The position numbers and the translations under genes are program-made. From Cyclina sinensis (lineage: Eukaryota; Mollusca; Bivalvia; Venerida; Veneridae), in NCBI GenBank assembly GCA_012932295.1, contig JAAONU010000008.1, positions 35,826,949 through 35,890,948 on the forward strand: DNA of 64,000 nucleotides. The letters are read 5' to 3'. Each line of letters starts with the position of its first letter. Position 1 is the stretch's first letter. Below the pieces are notes generated by a model. The model made no database searches. It saw only the letters and a list, made by a program, of their open reading frames with translations, and was not told the DNA's origin. Below, piece by piece: positions 38,513-49,600 of the stretch.

Positions 38513-41025
38513 TAACTTTCAGCATTCCTCATTTTCGGCGAGAGAACTGGTTTGAATCCAGAAAGCAGTCATCGAAAGGGATTGATATAAGTTGCAAGAA
38601 CTTGCTCCCTAATCGATGTAAAATAAATTTAAACACTATAACCTATTTGTAAAGACCCAATGACAAGACAACAGTTATTGCTTTATGGAAATTTAAGATG
38701 CAATGTTTCTTTTTTTATAAGGTAGTTGGTCATTTCTCTTTTGAGAAAGTACTATTGCTCTTTGTAATAATATGAACCGATGTCGTCATCTTCACGCCAA
38801 AATTGAAACGCTAACACGTCATATGATAGGACTAACATATGCATGATATTTACAACTTATTTGATACAGAATATTTCATTTACGCCGCTAAAATATTAGC
38901 TTAAGCTAGGGTATTGTTAATGATTGATTTTATCTATAATTTCAACTAGTTGCAATACTGAAATTCTGCTTTTATCGTACCTCTCTTCTAAATTATGCTA
39001 AAAACTCACGTTTTCATTATACCAATTTGCTATGGCTTAAGGACCAGAGATAAATTCCAGATAAATAGTCACTTGTGGTGAACACAGAAACATTTTAATT
39101 AGCTTCTAATGTTCTTCTAAAAAATAATAAAAAAATTGACCGGTTTATTTTATCATGTAAAGCGAGGACCACATTGTATACTTGAAAAAATTGAAGTAGT
39201 TTATTTGTACAAAGGGAAACAATGAAAAAGTAAATAAAGTAGTTGTAAACTAACATTCGTTCGAGATGACTGCAACTTTTCTTCGAAACCCAGTTACGCC
39301 CTTCTCTGGTGACGTAACCTTAATGCCAGCAGTTAACTACGGCGATGTACACATGTGTCCACTCTTAAGCAGTATTCATATCTGGAATTATCATTATGAA
39401 TTACTCTGTTGATTTTTTTTATATCAGGTCTTTCAAATGGCATAATAGCCGAATAGAAACATCTTCTGAAGAAGTCATCACTTGACCTTTGTATAACTTC
39501 TAAAATAATAAGATAAACACTATATTCAACATACTAAGTGATGCGAATCGGGGGTGTTTCAAATATTCTGTGCAAATGTAGAAACACTATTCCAAATTTG
39601 AAGTATCTTTGTTCGGAGTACTCTTGGGATTTAGTCCAGAACAACTACAAAAACATCATTTAAGTCTTATGCAGTTGTAAAAAATATAAAATCTAGCCCT
39701 ATTAAACAATTAGCAATGAAATATCAAGCTACCTGTATGACAAGATACTGACAAAATTTACTAAAACATTCAGCAAAAATGACCAAATTCAAGCTTCTCA
39801 AAAATACAAACAAAAGCAAGAATTCAAATCATAAAAACATGGTTAACTTTGAAAAGTGTTCAACTTAAAGAAAAAAGATAGACATTTTTTAAGAGTTTGT
39901 GTCCTAGTCTGAAATCAGCTGCGAAATAAAGATGGTTAGTTAAAAATATGTCCGAAAAAATGGCGTCATTTATAAAAAATGCTCAAATTTAGCTAGCAAT
40001 ATTTTCTAATATTGGAATAAAAAAATCTTTTCACAGTTGATTGGAAAAATATCTTTGCAGAAGAAATAAATCTATATTAAATAATACAACACCGAATTAC
40101 TAAAAAACGCTTAGGAAACGAGCCCAGTTTTTTTAATCTAATGTCAGTGGTAGATTTTTACCTCGTCACCGCTAAAAAGAAAACAGGAGATTAATCGCAA
40201 ATCAATAAGATAATAACTTTCATACATATATAATATGAAAATATAATAACTACCTTCCTTTTCAATATCTTTTCGATCGATGAAACAAGTTTTTATTAAT
40301 ATATTTTTAATATTTTAACAGCGGGATTCACTTAACAATTGCGGTCGCTTTTTTATGGAGTCACATGATCAGCCGAGACAGTATATTTCCCGTTTCCAGA
40401 CCATGCTATTTGAAAGACCCTGTTTATATGCTAAGCGGTGATGACGAATGAAATAGTAAGGTTAAAGCTAGTAATCTGAATTATATTTGTTGAAAAGACA
40501 GTCAATTGTCTTACATATTTCGGGATTTGGCCGAGGTGAGCGTCGTTTGTCGCTGTAAAATTAGCCTGACGTGTATCTGTTTTTATGATTCTGATACAAG
40601 AAACAATGATTAAACATCAAAACAAAAATGCATCAAAAAGATTTGTAATGTTTTTTTCAGATCTATCTATCCTATTTTAGGGGCATAAAACCAAAAACAA
40701 TTTAATTTTTGGCCCAACAGTGAAATAACTACTAATATTACAATATTGCACGAAAGTTATTGAACAGCTAGCATTTGAAAACAATGTCTACCTCTATTAG
40801 ATATTACTACTATATGTAACAAAAATGGTTCACAAAATTAAGTTTCTTATCGTCATAAAATACATCAAAATGTTCAGGTCTGTTACATGATTTGCAAACC
40901 ATAACAACTGTTTGGTAATATTTACAGAAATAATCCATTTTAGTCAATTCATTTTAGTGTGTTCAATAAAATTTGTAAATCGTCAGTTGAGTATGGAGCA
41001 GCACAGTATCGTCAGCAAATTATTA

Positions 41026-41290
41026 CGGTCTAGTGCACACCATCCTTTAATTGTATAAATACAACCTCTGGCTCCTGCGTCAGAGAATCGATTCTTTGGC
41101 TCAGTGGTTAGAGCGTTGGCATGTCATGCGGGAGATCGGATTTCGATTCCCGCTCTGGGTTGTGTATTCTAAGATGCATTGCATCTTTCTGTTACGGACT
41201 TCCATGTTCATAAGAAAATAATAACATAAATATCTGAAATTATCTAATGTAACTGTAGTGGCTTTAGCATCATATAAAACGTCGTGCATG
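41026..41290 (+). mobile_element. tRNA-derived SINE
   Basis: The head (41094-41160) reads as a tRNA-like body with 'tggctcagtggttagagcg' as A box and 'tttcgattcccgc' as B box. A conserved upstream sequence ('acggtctagtgcacacc') and a downstream tail are shared with units at 49835 and 50156. Confidence 0.6.
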
Positions 41291-42156
41291 CTGTTAAAAA
41301 AAGAATGAAGAGCAAGTGGGGATAACGTATCCCCTTGCTTAATCCCCTTGAAGCTGCCTAAGTAATTAGTTTGATTATATAGGGAAATAAGCAGCGAATA
41401 AAAACACCTAAGATTTTTTTAAAGTAAAACATTGTGGCATGTATACCATCGTCATGATTAGAAACATAAAATCGGTCGAATATCAAAATAATAACACATT
41501 CAAATTAAAATATTAATAATTATTGTCTTTAAGGAATTTAAGCTGGAATTCATCCGTTTTAATTACGTGTATTTTGAAAAATGAATTGAGGCAAAAGAAG
41601 GAAGGAATAGCAAGATTACGGACCGGAATAGAAGTATTTCAATACAAATACTTTGTGCCAAACAGGAATTTTTTGAACCGCAAAGTTTTGAGTTCAACAT
41701 AATGATACTTCCATGCATATATATTTTTCAAAGAAGAAAACATTAATATTGAATAATCTTTTTAAATGACATGCTTTAGGTTAATCCAGATCAATGAGAA
41801 AATACTAAAAATTAGATATTTTTACCATTTTATTGTATATAACGTATGCCTTTTCATTCATATATTATTACATATTGATTGTTTTGTAAAAAAAATTTGC
41901 AATATACACAATTCTTCACAAAAATTAAATTTAATTTCAAATAAGACATCTGGTCAAACTATTTATCACCTATAGGAGTCCTGATGTGAGTTATTTCTTT
42001 TAAGTAAAGTTTTGCAATTTTTTTTACAATAAAAGCATAATAAGTCATCAAAAGAAAACAATAAAAATGAACATGTAAAATAAAACATAAAATTGTCCGA
42101 TTTTCAAACATCTTTACAGTTCTATAACAAAATCTAAATGAAAATGCTATTTTCAG

Positions 42157-42543
42157 AATTATAATCACACAGAGTTGAGCTCATGTTGCCAGAAATGTTC
42201 CTGTCATTTGGGATGCAGAACTGTCGGAACTTGCCCTGGCGTAAAATAACTCGCACAAGAAGACACAAAGTACCTTTCATCACCTTTTATATGCAGTAAC
42301 CTTCAGGAAGTGCTAAGTTCTCCTAGAAATTTAATCTCTGATAATGAATCTGATGAGCAATATTGTATCATTCACATATGTCCTGACCTGAATTTATCAG
42401 ATGCTTTTCCTAGGTGTGAACACCCAAAATTACTAGAGGATTATGTTGTTGTATCTGATAAAGAAAACAGCAATATCTTTAAGAACAAGCACTGTGCAGC
42501 GTGTCATAATGTAGAAAATTTTGTTCTATGGCCTCTACGTATC
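42157..42543 (+). pseudogene. Truncated middle copy of the cysteine-rich exon
   Basis: The exon starts after TTTTCAG and matches copy B's main exon almost base for base. It has lost one TGT codon in the somatomedin-B-like motif, so GTCCPG becomes GTCPG, and it carries TAA at 42247-42249 where B has TAC. After the KHCAACH motif it breaks off abruptly at 42543 into unrelated repeat sequence. No signal-peptide exon is seen upstream. It is a dead partial copy made by the block duplication. Confidence 0.8.
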
Positions 42544-43804
42544 ATGTGTGACATGGCTTAGTAGACATCTACAAATTTGTTCAAAGTTTTGTACTGGGGT
42601 CAAGGTTTAACACAAAAGACTTTTCAACTTTTCATCATGGAGCCTCTATTCCTTGACAGATATCTTAGATATTTGGTATATAGGCTCCTTGCAGGAATCT
42701 CTGCCAATCAACTGGATCAAGGTCAAAGTCACCGAGGCTAAACAGATTTTTATATTATTCCCATTAGAGTCTTCATTTATTGACCAATATCTAAGACATT
42801 TGGTATGTTGGTAAATTGCAAGAACCTCTACCCTTGAATGGGGTTTGAAGTCATCGGGGTCAATTTCGAGTCCACTGAGGCTAATCATATATTTTCTTAT
42901 TTTTTGTCATATAGCCTTTACTTATTGACTGAAATTTTAGATATTTTTGTAAAAAGACACCTTTCTTGAACCTTAGCTATTGACTGGGGCAAAGGTCACC
43001 GAGGCACCAAGGCCATGCTGGCCTTATATCGCTCACCTGAGCATGACTGCTTTAAAAAAAGTTGTTATGGACCTGGTTCATTGACCCCAGATGACCCGTA
43101 TTCGAACTTGACCTAGAAATTATTGAAGCAAACTTTCTGAAAAATTTCCAGGTTGTTTAGACTGAAATGTTAACTCTAGAATGTTAAAAGGTTTTTAAAT
43201 ATTTGGGCTCTGTGCCCTAGAATTTGACTTCAGATGACCCATATTCAAACTTGGGCTAGAAATCATTGAAATAACCTTTCAGACAAATTTCTAGGGTATT
43301 TGGACCGAAAAGGTACCGTCTAGAGTGTTTACAAAGTTTTCAATATTTGGACTTTGTGGCCTAGCTTTTGACTCCAGATGACCCGTATTCGAACCTGACC
43401 TAGAAATCATCAAAACAATCTTTCTGACAAATTTCCATGGTATTTGGACTGCAAATGTTACCTCTAGAGTGTTAGCAATGTTTTTCCATATTTGAGCTGT
43501 GTGACCTAGTTTTGAACCTAGATGACCTAGATGATTCGTATCTGATCTAGAAATTATCAAAACAACATATTTTACAAATTTGCAGGTTCTTTGGGCTGAA
43601 AATGTTACCTCTAGAATATTAACAAGGTTTTTTTTCCATATTTGGGGTCTGTGACCTAGTTTTTGATTCCAGATGACCTATATTCAAACTTGAGCTAGAA
43701 ATCATCAAAGCAACCTTTCTGACAAATTTTCAGAATATTTGGACTGAAAAAGTAGCCTCTAGATCGTTAAAACGATTTTTCTATTTTTGGGCTCAGTGAC
43801 CTAG
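42544..43804. repeat. Bivalve-type repeat array (AGATGACC units)
   Basis: The first part has repeats of 'gtcaaggtcaccgaggc' and 'agatatttggtat' type. From about 43083 to 43800, units of about 145 bases with 'agatgacccgtattcgaac' and 'ctagaaatcatcaaaac' recur roughly five times. Frames across it are repeat translations. Its left end is exactly where the middle cysteine-rich exon is broken. Confidence 0.6.
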
Positions 43805-44926
43805 TTTTTAGCTCACCGGCGCCTTTGGCTCATGGTGGGCTATTGTGACCGGTCTTTGTCCGTCGTCCGTCAACAATTTCATTCAAACGACATCTCCTCT
43901 GAAACCTCTGGGCCAAATTTGATGAAACTTGCCTGGGATGTTCCTTGCATAAAGTTCTACCAAAGTTGTTCAAATAATTCAATTCAACCAAGAACTCTGG
44001 TTGCTATGGCAACTTAAAGGAAAAATTTTGAAAATCTTCTTGTCTGAAACCATAAGGCCCTGAGCCTTAAGATTTGGTATTTGGCATTGTCTAGTGAACC
44101 TCTATCAAGTTTATTCAAATTATGCCCCTGGGGTCAAATTTGGCCCCACCCCGGGGGTCAATGGATTTTACAAAAGCTTATATAGTGAAATTTTAAAATT
44201 CTTCCTGTCTGAAACCACAAGGCCCTGAGCCTTAAGATTTGGTTTGTAACATTGTCTTGTGAACCTCTTACAAGTTTGTTCAAATTATGCCCCCGGGATC
44301 AAATTTGGTCCCGCCCCAGGGGTTAACTTATGTAACATAATGAAACTTTAAAAATCTTCTTGTCTGAAACCACAAATCCCTGAGCCTTAAGATTTGGTAT
44401 GTAGCATTGTCGTGTGGACTTCTACCAAGTTTGTTAAAATTATGCCCCTGGGGTCAAATTTGGCACCTACCCGGGGGTCAATGGATTTTACATAGGCTTA
44501 CATAGTAATATTTTAAAAATCTTCTTGTCTGAAACCACAAGGCCCTGAGATCTAAGTATTGGTATGAAACAAGCTTTATCAAGCTTTTTCGAATTATTAG
44601 ATTAGATTAAAGGTTACCGAGGCTAAAAATAGGTTTGTATACTATACCTAATAGAGCCTTCATTTAAAGACCAATATCTTTGATATTCGGTGTATAGGAT
44701 CCTTGCATGGACCTCTACGCATGGGTAGGGTTTAAGGTCACTGGGTCAAGGTCAAGGTCACCATAGCTTATTATAGATATTTCTACTTTCTGACATAGAA
44801 CCTTTATTTATTGACTGATATTTTACATATTTACATATTTATATTTACATTACTTACCTATTTTCAATTAAAACAAGAAATACTGCTTAACTGCAAACCT
44901 ACAGCCAAAATACTCAGGTGAGCGAT
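43028..44926. mobile_element. Inverted-repeat pair ATCGCTCACCTGAG
   Basis: A perfect 14-base inverted repeat lies at 43028-43041 and 44913-44926. It resembles the ends of a non-autonomous element. The pair interleaves with the 43805-45152 pair instead of enclosing it, so at least one pairing is not a simple insertion. Confidence 0.45.
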
Positions 44927-45152
44927 CTAGAGCCATCATTGCCCTCTTGTTTATCCCATTAAGCCATATTCAAGCTATTCAAAAATATTGGATTGAGACA
45001 AACATCCTGACTGAGTTTCATGACAATTGAGATAAAAATGTGACCACTAGAGTGTTAACAAACTAAATGTGGACGTCCGACGGACGACGGACGACGGGCA
45101 TTGATCGATCCTTATAGCTCACCATGGGACTACGGCACAGGTGAGCTAAAAA
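43805..45152. mobile_element. MITE-like element with 13-bp perfect terminal inverted repeats
   Basis: TTTTTAGCTCACC (43805-43817) and its exact reverse complement (45140-45152) bound 1,348 bases. Inside, three or four units of about 180 bases contain 'cttcttgtctgaaaccac' and 'gccctgagccttaagatttgg'. No transposase is present, so it would be non-autonomous. No clear target-site duplication was recognised at the ends. Confidence 0.55.
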
Positions 45153-46569
45153 TCTTCTTGTCAGACGGCCTGGAGTTTAGATATTTGGTGTGTGAATGAA
45201 AGAAGTTGCTATTGTTTTTAGGTGATCGATAAAAGGGTCATCATGACCCTCTTGTTTAATTTGTATTTACATTTTGTGTAAGGAGGCCTACGGTTTGACC
45301 TGCTTTACACGTTACTATTTATGTGACTTTTTTCAACAAAGACCAGAGCTTATGTTTGCACATTAGTATATAGCTTTTTCTATTTGCTGTACAAAATGTT
45401 TGTCTTGAAGGGTGTATGAAAAATTGAAAATATTTTAGTTCTTGCAATTTGTAAAACAGTTTACTAAGTGAGTTTCAATTGCGAATCCCATATAATGTTC
45501 TCAGTTTTGTTACTTATTTAGATCTTCTTGTAAGCTTTTATTTTGTGTTAGGTAATTTACTGTCATCTAAACATCTGTAAATAGAAGGACTTGTAACTTA
45601 ATGCTTCAAGAAACATCATTTATACATGAAAAAAGGATCAATCGAAGGGTTTATCTTGACACTCACTTCTTCGTTTCAAACTTATTTTCATTGCCAAGTT
45701 TTTGAAGCTTTTCTAGTATAGAAGTTTGAATTTTACCATTCGACATCATCGTAATTCAATACACTTCTTCGATGGCTCTGTTGTTTTCTTCTTGTTTAAT
45801 GTTCTTCATTACATATTAAAAAAGATAATGAGAAAATAATTTGATGTTGTTAACATTTTCAAATTTATTTTTATCGTATAATCTTTAATAAGACACATCC
45901 TAAATATAACCCATGTTGTAATACTATCGTATTTTATTGCTATTTCTGTATATAAAAATGTGAAGGTGTAAAGATAAACACTTTTTTCTAAGAATGTGTT
46001 CATTTATTATATGTCGCCACCCACCCAGAACTGTGCAACAACCCCCTATATTAATTTTATATATTAGATATATTCAGTGCCCAATCAGCGAACAGTACAC
46101 TCGCTCTTAAAAAGTTACAGGTTTATGATAAGTCAATTTACAGTTTTGTTTTGATAATCTACAAACTGTATAGAAAAGTAGGCTGTAATATGCTTTTGTA
46201 TGCACCGTATTTTTTTCCTTAAATTAAATAGCTGACATCTGATTTCGGCCGTCTTTTGATTCCATAAGTTTTTGATATTACCTGTCTGTATTTTAACTAC
46301 CATTAACCACAAACACTGGAAAACAGAACTGTATGAATGAAAATATGTTTACCAAATAAAATTTATCGTTAGGTTTTACAACAGTTAACCTAATTCCCTT
46401 CATAGTTCATCATCCGTGAAATAACTTGGCAATCTCCTTTTTCAATATGATATATATTTAGATAAAACCAATATCAAAACAGGATACTGTAAGGACACGC
46501 CCCTTTACGCAAATTCTTAAAGAATCTTGTCTCATTAAAGGGTGTATGCTTTTATAATGTAAACCGCGT
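45153..46569. other. Non-coding stretch before copy B
   Basis: I see AT-rich sequence with no recognisable repeat or gene. It should include distal promoter sequence of the gene starting at 46623. Confidence 0.4.
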
Positions 46570-46579
46570 TATATAAAAA
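46570..46579 (+). promoter_or_regulatory. TATA box of copy B
   Basis: TATATAAAAA lies 44-53 bases upstream of the ATG at 46623. A start of transcription about 30 bases after it would leave a 5' UTR of roughly 20 bases. Position and sequence fit a TATA promoter; no initiator motif was verified. Confidence 0.45.
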
Positions 46580-46622
46580 CGTATCGAAGAGAGGTGTTTT
46601 CCTTAATATATCATCAGGGAAG

Positions 46623-49600
46623 ATGCATGTAACTTTTACGTTTATATTTTTTTCTTTCTTGGCGTTTTCATGCGCCACAGATCTACCAGGGAAAAAAAGT
46701 CTACAAGATTATACGTCACTTTGTCTATTAAATGATATTTGTGGAAAATCTGCTTCAGTACAGGTATTTGTTTTATTTTTGTTTGAACAGTTTGAAAAGA
46801 AACAATATTTCTTAGAATATTTTTAACGTCGTCTAAAATATTTTGAAGTGGCTTTTCACAATATGCTATGTTTTTAATTTGTTTAGCTTCCTTAATCTAC
46901 AGGTAGCCAATGTTTTATTTGTTCGAACATTCATTTTGTATAGCTTAATATGTTTGCTTTGGAATATTACATTTAGTATTCATAATGAATTTCTAAGAGT
47001 TCGCCATTGGTAAAGGTAAGCAGTTATCTATCGAATCTATATCGTGAATATTTAGTTTAAGGATCAATTTTTTTACTTTATTTAGGCAGAAAAATACCTT
47101 TTCCCAAAACTGAAAAGAAAAAAGCCTATCTTGTTTCGTACTTCATTTATGCTGAGATTAAATAAAGCATTAAACTTTTGTGTCATACTATTTCATTTTA
47201 ATGGTCTAGCTTTTCGTTGAATATTTCATCACTTGCATCAAAACGGTAGTACAAAATTTTGCTTTTTGATAAAGAATATCACACCTTACTTCAATTAAGC
47301 TGTACCAATTGTTTTTTTCCGTTTTGGTATTGAATTGACTACGAGTTTTGAAAAGAACAGAATCACTGTATACATATTTTTTTATTAACATTTCATAATC
47401 GCATGGCATCCCTATTGGTTAGATAATAATGCTTTAGGGGACAAATGTCTTATTTCTTTCAATGGTCTTACTGATTTTTTGAAAAAATATTATGCACAAT
47501 GTGATGTATCGATTAGGTTGAAAGCGAAATGGTTTGAACTATCAATCGAGACTCATCAGTGTGTGTGTGCGTGTGTGTGTTGATGCTTTGCTTGTTTGTC
47601 AAGTTAATTTGTTCGTTGTTTCAAAATAATAATGACTTAATAAGTGAGGTAAATAGCCAATTTTCCAGGATTTTGGATTTTAAACGATTTTCATTAGTTT
47701 TGTTAGATACGTCATTTTTTATCATTACCAAAATCAGAAAGTAAAGCTTTTGGCGTTGAATACTGATATCTTTAGATACTCTTAATTTTCAATGCCATCT
47801 GTCAGCATTAGGCACGAAGCACAACAGCATACATACACTGTAATATTACAATAAATGGTGTTTTCACATTTTTTGTGAGATTGTCTTGATAATGGATGAA
47901 TATTTATCAGGTATAGCATATGAAATAAAAGCAACATAATATGTTTTATTTAAAGGAAGGAGCAGTGGTCGAAGAGTTAAAGCGCTGGACTCCCGATCCG
48001 AAGGTTGCTGGTTCGAATCCCACCTGGTTGAAAGTTGACAGTAACTTTCCGCATTCCTCACTTTCGGCGCGATAGTGGTTTAAACCCAGGAAGCAGTCAT
48101 CGAAAGGGATTATTATAAGTTTCAAGAATTTGCTTCTCAATCGATGTAAAATAAATAAGTTTAAACTCTAAATCCTATTTGTAAAGATCCATTGTCAAGA
48201 CACAGCTATAGCTTTATAAAAATTTAAGAAGCAATTTTTATACGGTAATTGGTCGCTTCTCTTGTAGGCATAAACTTAAAGAGGTCCTGCATCAACCCGT
48301 TTGGACGACGAAGCTGAAAATGACACAGGGTGTGTAAAGACTCTTTCGTAACTTAAAACCATTAGAACTCATAGATTGTTCGTGTTTTTGAGAGTTTACT
48401 CATGCTCTTTGCAATTATATCAACCGATGTCGTCATCTTAACGCCAAAATTGAAACGCCAACACGACATTTGATAGGATTAACACAGATATGATACTTAC
48501 AACGTATTTGACATAGAATATTTCATTTACGGCGCCAAAATATTAGCCAAAGCTAGGGTATTGTTAATAATTAATCATTCTCTACAATTTCACCAAGTTG
48601 CAATGCTGAAATTCTGCTTTTATTGTACTTCTCTTCTAAATAATGCTAATAACTGACTTTTTCATTATAATATCATTATGCTATGGCTTAAGGATCAGAG
48701 AGAAATTCCAGATAAATAGTCACTTGTGATGAACACAGAAACATTTTAGTTAGCTTCTTATGTTCGTTTAAAAAAATAATATAAAAAAGTTGACCGGTTT
48801 ATTTTATCATGTAAGGCGAGGAACACAGTGTATACATGAAAAATAGAAGTAGTTTATTTGTACAAAGAAAACAGAAACAATTAAAAGTGAATAAAATAGT
48901 TGTAAACTAACATTCGTTCGGGATGATTGCCTCTTTCTTTCGAAACCCAGTTTTGACTGGTCTATAAACTAGGTAAAAGTTAAGAAAAAGTTTGAGGAAG
49001 AGAACTGCGGTTAAGTATATAGCATTGCTGGCACTCGATATTTAATTCAATGTGAAAATATAATACTTAACTTTCTTTTCAGTTATCGTTTGATCGATGA
49101 AACCAGTTTTATTAATATATTTTTAATATTTATCAGCGTGATTCACTTGACAATGGCGCTTCCTTTTTTTGATCACGTGATCAGCCGTGACAACATATTT
49201 CCCGTTTCCAGACCATGCTATTTGAAAGGCCCTGTTTATATGCTCAGCGGTAATGACGAATGCAATAGTAAGATTTAAACTGGTAACCTGAATTACTTTT
49301 GTTGAAAAGACAGTCGATTGTCTTACATATTTCGGGGTTTGGCCGGATGAGCGTCGTTTGTCGTTGTAAAATTAGTCTGACGTGTATCTGTTTTCATGAT
49401 TCTGATACAAGAAAAACTGATTAAACATCAAAACAGAAATGCATCAAAAAGATTTGTAATGTTTTCTTCCGACCTATCTACCCTATTTTAGGGGCATGAA
49501 ACCAAAAACAATTTAATTTTTGGCTCAACCGTGAATTAACTAATGTGTAATATTACAATACTGCACGGAAGTTATTGAACAGCTATCATTTGAAAACAAG

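Larger units (their letters stand above)
38055..42543 (+). repeat. Large tandem duplicated block, copy 1
   Basis: The block corresponds segment by segment to 47570-51693. Shared landmarks are 'tgctttgcttgtttgtcaa', a tRNA-like SINE, 'tgaccggtttattttatcat', a candidate exon region (40260-40455), the GATTCTTTGGCTCAG tRNA-like unit and the cysteine-rich exon. Copy 1 has about 900 bases near 39290-40230 that copy 2 lacks. The match ends inside the cysteine-rich exon at 42543. Clear small differences throughout make it an older duplication than the 6.3-kb segments. Confidence 0.75.

Noticed and set aside
41094..41160. Possible functional tRNA gene
   Set aside because: The A and B boxes are good but no clean acceptor stem is seen and related units with shared flanks occur nearby, which fits a SINE.
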